From: Calorimonas adulescens
GTDB taxonomy: Bacteria > Bacillota > Thermoanaerobacteria > Thermoanaerobacterales > UBA4877
Direction of reading: 5' to 3'
Assembly: GCF_008274215.1 (NCBI RefSeq)
Contig: NZ_VTPS01000001.1
Coordinates: 1 to 64,000 of the forward strand
Length of the DNA stretch: 64,000 bases
Positions 36,975 through 44,866 of the stretch are shown one piece after another (positions within the stretch are counted from its first letter, which is position 1; every line of letters begins with the position of its first letter). The notes beneath the pieces were generated by a model. It had not been told where the DNA came from and ran no database searches. It worked only from the letters and a program-made list of their open reading frames with translations. The translations under genes and the position numbers were made by a program.

Positions 36975-37956
36975 GCTCTCCCCCTTCATATTGCCCTAAG
37001 ACCTTCACAGCTAATTTTCCGCGGTTTTTGCCGGGAATACCCTTAAACATTTTCTTATTTTCTACATACACATCCACTCCACTGGTGACGCTATTATTAA
37101 GCTGTATCACATCACCTGGTGATAGGTTCAATATATCAGCAATTTTTAATTCAGCTTTCCCAAGGACACCGATTAAAGTTACATATGTGGATTCTAATCT
37201 CTTTTCAATATTTTTCATATCCTGCTTACCAGTCTGCGTGTTTGGAGTGGAGTACCAGAATCGTGTACTTAATTTAGGTATAATTGGTTCAATTACCATG
37301 TGAGGGATACATATAATCATATACCCTTCATTTTTACCTATCTTTATATTCATGGTAAACAGAGCAACAGTCTCATTTGCTGCAGCTATTTGAGCAAATT
37401 GCGTATTGGTTTCAATTTTTTGGAGTGATGGTTTTAAATCAAGAAAATTAGACCATGGCTCTTTTAGGTAACTTACCAGTTCCCTTATTATCTGTTCCAT
37501 CAATATTAGCTCTATCTCTGTAAAATTTTTAGAATTATAGTCACCTTGCCCACTACCGCCCAATATTCTGTCAATCAAACTATAAGCAGTATTACTATAA
37601 AACCCTATTATTATAGAACCATTTAATGGTGAAAAATCCACTATACCAAGTATCATTGAATTTGTAATAGAATTATTAAACTCATAATAGGTTAATTGTT
37701 CGGCAGAAATAACATCTATCTGCACCATAGTTCTTAAATAACCTGAGAGAAAAGTAGCAGCAGATCTGGAAAACTCATCAAATATCATCTGCAGTGTCCT
37801 TAAATGTTCCTTGGAAAACTTATTTGGCCTTCTAAAATCATAAACCTTTATTTCTACTTTTTCTTCTTCTTTTTTTATTTCATTTACATCAAGTTCCCCA
37901 CGGTTTAATGCATTTAGTAATGCATCAATTTCCTGCTGATTCATCACATCTGACAT
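36964..37956 (-). CDS. fliM: flagellar motor switch protein FliM
   Basis: FliM forms the C-ring and binds CheY-P through its N-terminus; here the peptide is MNQQEIDALLNAL. The middle domain has DFRRPNKFSKEHLRTLQMI (about 49-67) and ILGGSG; the C-terminal FliN-like domain starts near residue 255. Length 330. ATG behind GGTGAGAG. Confidence 0.97.
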   Translation of the reverse strand: MSDVMNQQEIDALLNALNRGELDVNEIKKEEEKVEIKVYDFRRPNKFSKEHLRTLQMIFDEFSRSAATFLSGYLRTMVQIDVISAEQLTYYEFNNSITNSMILGIVDFSPLNGSIIIGFYSNTAYSLIDRILGGSGQGDYNSKNFTEIELILMEQIIRELVSYLKEPWSNFLDLKPSLQKIETNTQFAQIAAANETVALFTMNIKIGKNEGYMIICIPHMVIEPIIPKLSTRFWYSTPNTQTGKQDMKNIEKRLESTYVTLIGVLGKAELKIADILNLSPGDVIQLNNSVTSGVDVYVENKKMFKGIPGKNRGKLAVKVLGQYEGGEHGV

Positions 37957-37971
37957 ACTCTCTCACCACCT

Positions 37972-38391
37972 TTACTGGACAACAAAATCAGTAAAGTATA
38001 CATTTATAATGTCGCTTGTATTAAATAACTTATTAAGCCTTTCTACTAACTTCATTCTCAACTTATCTTGTCCCTCAGCACCATCAATCTCCTCAACTGT
38101 TGAATCTCGTAAAGTAGAATATATTTCATCCCTCATTTCTGCATTCCGTTTATTAAATTCAGAAATCAACGCCTTATTGGAAAGCTCCAACTGTATATCA
38201 ACTTTGATGTACCTTCTGCTGCCTTTCAGATTTGTTATAAATGAATCACCCGGTGAATAATATACCACGTTTTTTGTATCATGTGAAGGCAAAGAATCCG
38301 CATTCATTACAAAAAAGTAAAGATAAGCTGCAATCGCTGAAACTATTATAATCAATACCACAAGCAAAATATTTACAAGATTTTTCATCAT
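37972..38391 (-). CDS. fliL: flagellar basal body-associated protein FliL
   Basis: FliL surrounds the stator units and supports torque. The protein has one N-terminal membrane helix (LVNILLVVLIIIVSAIAAYL) and a periplasmic domain ending INVYFTDFVVQ, as in the family. ATG 38391 follows AAGGGGAGAAT and is preferred over the ATG at 38412. Length 139. Located between motB and fliM. Confidence 0.93.
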   Translation of the reverse strand: MMKNLVNILLVVLIIIVSAIAAYLYFFVMNADSLPSHDTKNVVYYSPGDSFITNLKGSRRYIKVDIQLELSNKALISEFNKRNAEMRDEIYSTLRDSTVEEIDGAEGQDKLRMKLVERLNKLFNTSDIINVYFTDFVVQ

Positions 38392-38408
38392 ATTCTCCCC
38401 TTCATTGA

Positions 38409-39149
38409 TCATTTATTACTGGAACCATTTACTATTATTATATCAACACGTCTATTCTTTGCTCTCCCCTCTTCTGTCTGATTATCAGCAACAGGATGGT
38501 ATTCACCATATCCGGCAGCAGAAAGAGTTGATGGATCCATCCCCACGTTCTCAATAAAATATTTAACAACATTTGTAGCTCTTGCTGTAGAAAGTTCCCA
38601 GTTTGAGGGAAATTTTTCATTATGTATAGGCACATTATCTGTATGGCCCTCCACCCTTATTGGTTTATCAGCTCTCTTTATTATCTCACCTACATTTTTT
38701 AATATTTCTTTTGCTTCTGGCTTTATATCTGCCTTGCCAGTATCGAACAAAGCAGTATCTACAAATCTTATAAGTATTCCTCTCTCATTAATAGTAACCT
38801 GTACAGAGTTGCTTAAATTGCTTTGCTCTATATATGTCTGAATATCATTATATACATCGGCAATATCCTCAAAATTTGTGTTTGTAGCTGCTACGTTGGA
38901 TCCAGCACTTCCTTGAGTTTCTAACTGAGCAGCAGTATTTTGAAGGGTATGTCCCTCCTTTACAATACCTAAATATCCTTGAAGAGACTGAATAAGTGCT
39001 TGATATTTATTCATGTCAATAGTCGATAATGAAAAAATCATGACGAAAAAAGTCAATAAAAGTGACATCAGATCGGCGTATGTGTTCATCCATTCCTTTG
39101 AGTCTTGAGGTCCATCATCATTCTTCGAACGCCTACCCTTTCGTGACAT
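38409..39149 (-). CDS. motB: flagellar stator protein MotB
   Basis: MotB anchors the stator to peptidoglycan and carries the ion-binding Asp26 in NTYADLMSLL at the start of its single helix. The OmpA-like domain (about 120-240) has RVEGHTDNVP and the RAKNRRVDIII end. Length 246. The gene overlaps motA. Which ion drives this stator cannot be read confidently from sequence. Confidence 0.96.
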   Translation of the reverse strand: MSRKGRRSKNDDGPQDSKEWMNTYADLMSLLLTFFVMIFSLSTIDMNKYQALIQSLQGYLGIVKEGHTLQNTAAQLETQGSAGSNVAATNTNFEDIADVYNDIQTYIEQSNLSNSVQVTINERGILIRFVDTALFDTGKADIKPEAKEILKNVGEIIKRADKPIRVEGHTDNVPIHNEKFPSNWELSTARATNVVKYFIENVGMDPSTLSAAGYGEYHPVADNQTEEGRAKNRRVDIIIVNGSSNK

Positions 39150-39942
39150 TTAATTCACCTTCTCCTGCTTGGCTTGTGGCTCTGTCATATAACTCTCTTA
39201 CCTTTGGAGACAAAAATGCTTTTAATTTTTCTTCTATTATCCTTGGGTTCTCACCAGACTGTATGGAAAGTATCCCTTCTAGCATCAACTCTTTTTGCAG
39301 TGTTTCTTGTTTTGTAAGATAAGAAAGCTTCCTTGCCATAGGCAGAAATACCAGATAGGCCATTAGTGAACCATAGAAAGTAGTTATTAAAGCAACAGCC
39401 ATACCAGGGCCAACCTTTGATGGGTCGTTCAAGTTTTTCAACATATTTATCAGGCCAATCAGGGTACCTATCATACCAAAGGCGGGAGCAAAAGTAGCAA
39501 ACGTCTCAAATACACCCTGACTTTGCTTATGCCTATCTTCAAGGAAATCTAGTTCTGTCTCCATGATATTTCTTATTAACTCTGGATCTGTCCCATCTAC
39601 AACCAACAAAATTCCCTTTTTAAGATAGGGATCTTCCAAATTTTCTGCTATATCCTCCAATGCCAGCAATCCTTCTCTTCTGGCAGTATTTGCAAGGGAA
39701 ACGATCTGTTTTATTACTTCACTGTTATTTACTGGTTTATTAAAAAATATAAACTTCATTACCTTGAATGAATCCAATACCTTGCTAAGTGGGTATGAAA
39801 TCAATGTACTTGCAATTGTACCACCAATAGTTATCATAAGTGATGGCACATCAATATATGTTGTTAAGGATCCATTTAATAAAATGGATATAATAATTAA
39901 AGCAACTCCTGATATTATTCCAATAAAGGATGCTATGTCCAT
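39133..39942 (-). CDS. motA: flagellar stator protein MotA
   Basis: MotA is the four-helix ion channel subunit. Length 269. Helices lie near 1-25, 30-50, 150-175 and 185-205, with the MotA/TolQ motif GTLIGLINMLKNL and the charged cytosolic loop between helices 2 and 3. ATG behind GAGGTGAT. In B. subtilis motAB lies elsewhere; here it is inside the flagellar operon. Confidence 0.96.
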   Translation of the reverse strand: MDIASFIGIISGVALIIISILLNGSLTTYIDVPSLMITIGGTIASTLISYPLSKVLDSFKVMKFIFFNKPVNNSEVIKQIVSLANTARREGLLALEDIAENLEDPYLKKGILLVVDGTDPELIRNIMETELDFLEDRHKQSQGVFETFATFAPAFGMIGTLIGLINMLKNLNDPSKVGPGMAVALITTFYGSLMAYLVFLPMARKLSYLTKQETLQKELMLEGILSIQSGENPRIIEEKLKAFLSPKVRELYDRATSQAGEGELNVTKG

Positions 39943-39951
39943 TTTATCACC

Positions 39952-40155
39952 TCAATTGTCTCTAAGGTTGATGTTCGAAAAAATTTCCCATTTATATTTA
40001 ATAACCCTATCAACGACCTCATTCATTGACTCTAAGACAACATACTTGTGTCCGTTAGTCAAGGTTATGACGGTATCAGGAGTAGACTCTATATATTCAA
40101 TTAATTCACTGTTTAATACAAATTCCACTCCATTTAATCTGGTAAGATGTATCAT
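39952..40155 (-). CDS. flbD: flagellar FlbD family protein (SwrD-like)
   Basis: Small 67-residue protein with the family pattern MIHLTRLNG at the start, the N-S-x-LIEYIESTPDTVITL segment and GHKYVV. FlbD/SwrD proteins raise motor power in Firmicutes; it stands directly before motA. ATG behind GAGGAT, downstream of the flgE hairpin. Confidence 0.92.
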   Translation of the reverse strand: MIHLTRLNGVEFVLNSELIEYIESTPDTVITLTNGHKYVVLESMNEVVDRVIKYKWEIFSNINLRDN

Positions 40156-40177
40156 TTTTAAAAATCCTCTTTTCTAT

Positions 40178-40203
40178 ATGCCACAGGGAAAACCCTGTGG
40201 CAT
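40178..40203 (-). promoter_or_regulatory. 11-bp intercistronic hairpin between flgE and flbD
   Basis: Perfect 11-bp stem ATGCCACAGGG/CCCTGTGGCAT with a 4-base loop, located just after the flgE stop. No U-run follows (the next bases are ATAGAAAAG), so it is unlikely to be a strong terminator. It may stabilise or process the hook-protein mRNA, inferred. Confidence 0.6.
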
Positions 40204-40208
40204 AAAGT

Positions 40209-41477
40209 TTATCTCTTCATATTAACTAATTCCTGTAAAAGCTCATCGGCTGCAGTTATTATACGTGAGTTTGCCTGAAAGCCTCTCTGAGCTATAATCA
40301 TGTTTGTAAATTCCTGTGAGAGGTCAACGTTGGACATTTCAAGAGTGCCTGGATTTATCACACCTAGTCCTCTACCTCCGGCCTGGCCAATTTCCGGATT
40401 CCCTGAATTATTTGTGTCTATAAAAAGGTTGTCGCCAATCTTTTGAAGACCACCCTCATTGGCAAAATCCGCAATAGCAAGGACACCAAGAAGCTGTCTG
40501 CCCCCGTTGCTATAGGTACCAACCACCTTACCATATTGGTCAATTGTAAAACTTTCCAATGTGCCTGCTGCATAACCATCCTTGTCTACAGCTTTGGCTG
40601 TTGTATCTCCAGCAAACATTGTAAAGTTATCGATTGGAAATGATATTGTTATATCCTGAGTTGCAGCACCATTGTTATAAGTTATGCCAGTTATTGGCAA
40701 TGTCATAATGCCATCTGTTGCTACAGTATCAGTGTCAGTAAGCTTACCATTTGCATCAAATGTAAACGTAACAGCAGCAGGGAAAGTAGAGGTTATTGAG
40801 CTATCATTTGTAGTCAGACTGACATCCCATGTATTAGAGCCAGTACGAGTAAAATGCAGAGTTAAAATGTGCTCATTCCCCAATGAATCATATATAGATA
40901 CATTATATGAAATTTCATTGTCCGGGGAGGTATCGGGTGTTCCTGCATCCAGGTTGCCTCCCATCGTTATATTGGTTGTAGGCATGGCCCCCAGTGTCAA
41001 TTTATTAAACAGGTTCAAGGCTGCAGGTTCTGTTGCAGTATCATAATTGCCATCCACATCTGCCTGCCAACCGAGAACCAAGTAACCTGAAGAATTTACA
41101 AGATTACCTGAGCTATCAAGCCCAAAATTTCCAGCCCTGGTAAAATATCTGCCACTGTTGTCGCCAACTACGAAAAATCCATTTCCGCTTATTGACAGAT
41201 CGAGTGGGTTATCAGTTCTTTGTGAACTGCCATTGGTAAACAGGTTGTCAATAGAAGCTACCGATACACCAAGTCCTATCTGTTGAGGATTGGTACCACC
41301 CCTGCCTTCCTGAGGCCCTGTAGCTCCTCTTAAAGTCTGACTGAACACATCTTTAAATGTTATCCTGGCAGTCTTATACCCAGGGGTATTTACATTGGCA
41401 ATATTGTTGCCAATTACATCCATCATTGCCTGATGGGCCTTTAACCCAGAAATGGCTGAAAACATTGAACGCATCAT
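40209..41477 (-). CDS. flgE: flagellar hook protein FlgE
   Basis: FlgE builds the hook; here 422 residues. It has the axial N-terminal motif (FSAISGLKAHQAMMDVIGNN), NVNTPGYKTARI, the variable D2 region (about 155-300), and the C-terminal axial end FTNMIIAQRGFQANSRIIT. The start has two ATGs behind AAAGGAGGG. An 80-base gap upstream shows CCC/GGG and GAGGC/GCCTC pairs but no convincing riboswitch. Confidence 0.96.
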   Translation of the reverse strand: MMRSMFSAISGLKAHQAMMDVIGNNIANVNTPGYKTARITFKDVFSQTLRGATGPQEGRGGTNPQQIGLGVSVASIDNLFTNGSSQRTDNPLDLSISGNGFFVVGDNSGRYFTRAGNFGLDSSGNLVNSSGYLVLGWQADVDGNYDTATEPAALNLFNKLTLGAMPTTNITMGGNLDAGTPDTSPDNEISYNVSIYDSLGNEHILTLHFTRTGSNTWDVSLTTNDSSITSTFPAAVTFTFDANGKLTDTDTVATDGIMTLPITGITYNNGAATQDITISFPIDNFTMFAGDTTAKAVDKDGYAAGTLESFTIDQYGKVVGTYSNGGRQLLGVLAIADFANEGGLQKIGDNLFIDTNNSGNPEIGQAGGRGLGVINPGTLEMSNVDLSQEFTNMIIAQRGFQANSRIITAADELLQELVNMKR

Positions 41478-41556
41478 AATAATTACTCCCTCCTTTGAGG
41501 CACCGTGATGAGACCTTTCAGTAAATCCAGGCCTTAGCCTCCCATAAAGGGTCCAG

Positions 41557-41925
41557 CTATACTATCACAGCACCGTCTATATTGGTAAATACATTTTCCT
41601 TTAAATGTTGTCCATCTACGGCCGTAATAACCGTCCTTGACTTTATGTTGACTATAAAGGCACGATCGTCCATGAGCACAAGCGAGTTCTTTATGCCTTT
41701 ATCCTGAGCCTTTTTCACAGCAGAACTCAATTTATTGATGTCATCTTGCGAAAGATAGATGTTTCTGCCTTCTATCCTTTCGCTGGCATGCTTCGAAAAA
41801 TTAAGATATTCTGTAGTTTTTAATTCTTCATCTAAAACTTTTTTGAAAGAATTATCTTTAGCTTCATGGTTTTCACTTTTGACTGGCCCTGTTAACTGTT
41901 CAGGTAATATTTTATTTATAATCAT
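41557..41925 (-). CDS. flagellar operon protein, TIGR02530 type
   Basis: About 122 residues. The central FSKHASERIEGRNIYLSQDD and AFIVNIKSRTVITAVD are hallmarks of the small 'flagellar operon protein' family that lies between flgD and flgE in Firmicutes; its role is not known. ATG 41925 follows AGGTGG, which is better than the GTG at 41940. It overlaps nothing after this choice but is close to flgD. Confidence 0.88.
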   Translation of the reverse strand: MIINKILPEQLTGPVKSENHEAKDNSFKKVLDEELKTTEYLNFSKHASERIEGRNIYLSQDDINKLSSAVKKAQDKGIKNSLVLMDDRAFIVNIKSRTVITAVDGQHLKENVFTNIDGAVIV

Positions 41926-41936
41926 TTTAGACCACC

Positions 41937-42332
41937 TCACTCTGAAGGTGCTACCGTTATGACATTATCTATTGGAATATCGATACCGTTGACTATTATA
42001 TATGCGTTTCCCTTGTCTACCCGTATGCCCTGCACAATTCCAGATATTGTATCATCTCCTGAAGATGAATTGGCAGATATACTCTTGCCAATAAGATCTA
42101 TTGCTTTTAATTGGTTTACTCCAGAATATACATTCTGAACACTTTCCAGAGTACTAAACTGAGCAATCTGAGCAATAAATTCTTGGTCATCCATAGGTTG
42201 CAATGGATCCTGATTTTTAAGTTGCGTTATAAGAAGGTTTAAAAATGCTTCTTTGTCAAGGGTGTCATTGCTCTTGACATCTTTTGTCGGCTCTACGAGA
42301 AAATTTTCCACATTCATACTGACCTGCTGCAT
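41937..42332 (-). CDS. flgD: flagellar hook-capping protein FlgD
   Basis: FlgD caps the growing hook. It has the N-terminal conserved stretch LDKEAFLNLLITQLKNQDPL then QEFIAQIAQFSTLESVQ (about 45-62), and a truncated C-terminal part (131 residues vs about 230 in E. coli), as in many Firmicutes. ATG 42332 follows GAGGTGAAA; an upstream GTG (42350) is less good. Confidence 0.93.
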   Translation of the reverse strand: MQQVSMNVENFLVEPTKDVKSNDTLDKEAFLNLLITQLKNQDPLQPMDDQEFIAQIAQFSTLESVQNVYSGVNQLKAIDLIGKSISANSSSGDDTISGIVQGIRVDKGNAYIIVNGIDIPIDNVITVAPSE

Positions 42333-42342
42333 TAGTTTCACC

Positions 42343-43629
42343 TCACACAATGCAATCTACATGCTCCTTATTGATAAATGATACAAATTCATAATCCTTA
42401 TACTCCTGTTCGACATTTGTAAAAAATATCTGATGTCGCCTCTCAGGGGTTCGATGCTGACCATTATTGAATAATCCACCGCTGTCAACTGATACTGAAA
42501 GATTGTCCACCTGTATACCTTGTTGATTTAGTGAATTTTTAAGCTGGTCTATGTTTGTTTCTATCATATTTTTTACATCCTGGTTCTGAGTAGTAATCTT
42601 TGCTGTGATTACATTTTTATCTACTACAATCTGCATGACAAGCTTGCCAAGGTTTGGTGGCTTTAAGCTTATAAGAGCTTCACTTTTCTCACTGTCTTTT
42701 AATATCAACCTTACCCCATCTACAATCTGACTAAAGATGTTCTCTATGGTCGTACCTGTCTGGACTTTGTCAGGTACGGCTAATTCATTTTCTGATTTAA
42801 AGGCAGCATCAGACATATGAGAAACACTAAAATAATCCATCATTCTGTCTACATTTTGGGATTCATTTTGAAATTGGCCAGGCCTAAACTCCTGTTTCTT
42901 ATTGACTAACTCTTCACTATTGTTTTCAGCATTTAAAATCGCATGTTCTCCATTCTCCACAGCACCTGAAGTATCAGAAACTTTGTCATTACCCATTTGT
43001 TGCATATCCGCAATATTAACCCCATCATCAGAAGTTGAGACGAGTCCCATACTGTCTATGTTTTGCTTTAGCAATTTATCTTGCGATATATTTTGTATTT
43101 TTGTTTCATCAGCCGCTTTGTTCTTGTCCAAGAGTATCCCTAAAGCTGTTTCAATTTTACTCTGGGTATCTGCACCATTCTTATCCAGAAGTACCCCTAA
43201 AGCTGTTTCAATTTTACTCTGGGTATCTGCACCATTCTTGTCCAGAAATACCCCTAAAGTTGTCTCAATTTTACCCTGGGTATCTGCACCATTGGCATTG
43301 GGTAATGTCAATTTATCAAGTATAGACTCAACTGTCTTTAATAAATTTGACAAATTAACGTTGAGTTTTTCCATATTGTTATCTAAACTCATTGATGGTT
43401 TAACACTTTCACTTTCGGCAGTTCCATTTATATCGGTTTGCAGAATATTAACAGGATTGATTGAGCCAATAAGTACTGATAAAATACTTAAATCATTCTC
43501 GTTTATGATCTTCTTCAATATGTTATCCAGAGTTATTTTAAAGGTATCATTTTTTTCAGCACCACCTTTTAATTTATTTTCAGGAAATAATAAGTTAGAA
43601 ATATTCACATTTTGCAATGCCGCATTCAC
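42343..43629 (-). CDS. fliK: flagellar hook-length control protein FliK
   Basis: FliK measures hook length and triggers the FlhB switch. The 428 residues are low-complexity until the C-terminal Flg_hook domain (about 300-385), with LKPPNLGKLVMQIVVDKN and LKNSLNQQGIQVDNLSVSV. Three near-identical 19-residue repeats lie around 113-169. GTG start at 43629 follows AAAGGAGGTGAG; the upstream TTG (43647) lies before that site. Its length fits FliK's variable middle. Confidence 0.92.
   Translation of the reverse strand: MNAALQNVNISNLLFPENKLKGGAEKNDTFKITLDNILKKIINENDLSILSVLIGSINPVNILQTDINGTAESESVKPSMSLDNNMEKLNVNLSNLLKTVESILDKLTLPNANGADTQGKIETTLGVFLDKNGADTQSKIETALGVLLDKNGADTQSKIETALGILLDKNKAADETKIQNISQDKLLKQNIDSMGLVSTSDDGVNIADMQQMGNDKVSDTSGAVENGEHAILNAENNSEELVNKKQEFRPGQFQNESQNVDRMMDYFSVSHMSDAAFKSENELAVPDKVQTGTTIENIFSQIVDGVRLILKDSEKSEALISLKPPNLGKLVMQIVVDKNVITAKITTQNQDVKNMIETNIDQLKNSLNQQGIQVDNLSVSVDSGGLFNNGQHRTPERRHQIFFTNVEQEYKDYEFVSFINKEHVDCIV
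43123..43293 (-). repeat. three tandem 57-bp repeats inside fliK
   Basis: Each unit encodes 19 residues of the form NGADTQSKIETALGVLLDK. Copies two and three are almost identical in DNA, and copy one (NGADTQGKIETTLGVFLDK) differs by a few bases. A degenerate fourth copy may follow (NKAADETKIQ). Confidence 0.9.
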
Positions 43630-43655
43630 GCGCTCACCTCCTTTCAATCCATAAT

Positions 43656-44405
43656 TTATTGCATTGGTGAAAATGCCTTTGTAATCCTTGCTGCGTCCTT
43701 AGAATTCATATTGTTCATTATTTTAGCAGCAAGATCTGGGTTCATGTTCATCAGTATCTGTGCTGATAGAGTAACGTCTTTTAAATCAACCAGAGCATTT
43801 GCTGCCACTTGGGAGTTCATTTTGCTATAAAGGTTTGATATATTCTTTACATCTCCAAGTGCAAGAACCTCTGTAATACTAACAATATCTCGAGAATTCA
43901 TATTGTTCATTATTTTAGCAGCAAGATCTGGGTTCATGTTCATCAGTATCTGCGCTGATAGAGTAACATCTTTTAGATTGAGTAGAGCATTCGCTGCCGC
44001 TTGTGAGTTCATTTTACTATAAAGATTTGATATGCTTTTTATATCATTGAACTGGGAATTTTGCTTTGTATTTGTGGTTCCGACAGCATTATTTAGCATT
44101 GCCTCTTTTTGATTGAGTTTTGCCTCTTTTTCATTGAGTATCTCTTCCCTTTGCTGTAACTGCTCCTCTAAAGCGTTTAAAGATTTTTCCCTTTGCGCCA
44201 AAAGGTCTTCTGCTGGATTCTGCTTTGGTGCCTCTTGTATAAGATTGTTAACCACTGGCATGTCTTTTAACAAATCCTTCACTATATTAGGTGATTTTGT
44301 GAAGAAACCAAAATAAACAAGTATACTAAGCAGCAAAGTAACCACTAAAGTAATTATAACTGGAAATTTGCTACCTTTTTTCCTTATTTCAGCCTTCTCT
44401 ATCAT
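43656..44405 (-). CDS. MotE/YlxF-like flagellar chaperone-type protein with duplicated C-terminal domain
   Basis: The 249 residues have a membrane helix (about 16-34), a coiled coil (about 65-105), then a MotE/MgtE-N-like helical domain present twice (125-188 and 189-246). The family lies between fliJ and fliK in Firmicutes and related MotE proteins chaperone the motor component MotC in other bacteria; role here inferred. Most relatives carry one such domain. ATG 44405 follows AGGTGGG and overlaps fliJ. Confidence 0.8.
   Translation of the reverse strand: MIEKAEIRKKGSKFPVIITLVVTLLLSILVYFGFFTKSPNIVKDLLKDMPVVNNLIQEAPKQNPAEDLLAQREKSLNALEEQLQQREEILNEKEAKLNQKEAMLNNAVGTTNTKQNSQFNDIKSISNLYSKMNSQAAANALLNLKDVTLSAQILMNMNPDLAAKIMNNMNSRDIVSITEVLALGDVKNISNLYSKMNSQVAANALVDLKDVTLSAQILMNMNPDLAAKIMNNMNSKDAARITKAFSPMQ
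43668..44033 (-). repeat. 192-bp in-frame tandem duplication
   Basis: Two consecutive 192-bp units (about 44033-43842 and 43841-43668). A stretch of about 60 bases beginning AGAATTCATATTG is identical at 43701 and 43893, exactly 192 apart. Identity extends to synonymous sites, so the duplication is recent or held by gene conversion. Confidence 0.92.
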
Positions 44406-44853
44406 TACTGCCCACCTGCCTGAAGTGATTTGTCAAAGCCAGGTTATCCATCAGTGTATAATCTTCTTTTTGTAACTCCGAAATGTATTGCTGTAGCTTA
44501 GCTGCTTTCATCTTCTCAAGGGCATCAACCGTCCTTTTAAGCCTTAAATATTCTTCCTGTTTTTTTCTTACTATCTTTTCTTGCTCAGCCTTTTTCCTAT
44601 CAAGATCAACTTTTATAGCATTTAGATTGATAAGATAATTCTTATAAAACTTATAATTCCACACTGTGATGACATTTTCACCAATCTTAATACAAAAATC
44701 CGAATAACGATAAATTTCTTGAATTATATTAGACAGCATATCCTGGCTTTCCCTCAACTTATTTATTTCTTTTGTCAATTCTTCTCTCTTTATGTTCTTT
44801 TCTTGCCCTTTTATCTTCAACACTGATTCGAGATTAAATCTAAATTTTTTCAT
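44389..44853 (-). CDS. fliJ: flagellar export chaperone FliJ
   Basis: FliJ is the coiled-coil stalk of the FliI ATPase. The 154 residues start FRFNLESVLKIKGQEKN and are almost fully helical and charged, as expected. It follows fliI by 14 bases and overlaps the MotE-like gene. Confidence 0.92.
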   Translation of the reverse strand: MKKFRFNLESVLKIKGQEKNIKREELTKEINKLRESQDMLSNIIQEIYRYSDFCIKIGENVITVWNYKFYKNYLINLNAIKVDLDRKKAEQEKIVRKKQEEYLRLKRTVDALEKMKAAKLQQYISELQKEDYTLMDNLALTNHFRQVGSNDREG

Positions 44854-44866
44854 CTTCTAACACTCT

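Noticed and set aside
41478-41556. Possible riboswitch in the flgE leader
   Set aside because: Only short GAGGC/GCCTC and CCC/GGG pairings are visible; no known riboswitch core and no terminator arrangement.
42902-43654. Plus-strand frame of 250 residues opposite fliK
   Set aside because: It is long only because of the internal repeats and the repetitive composition of fliK; no ribosome site or motif.
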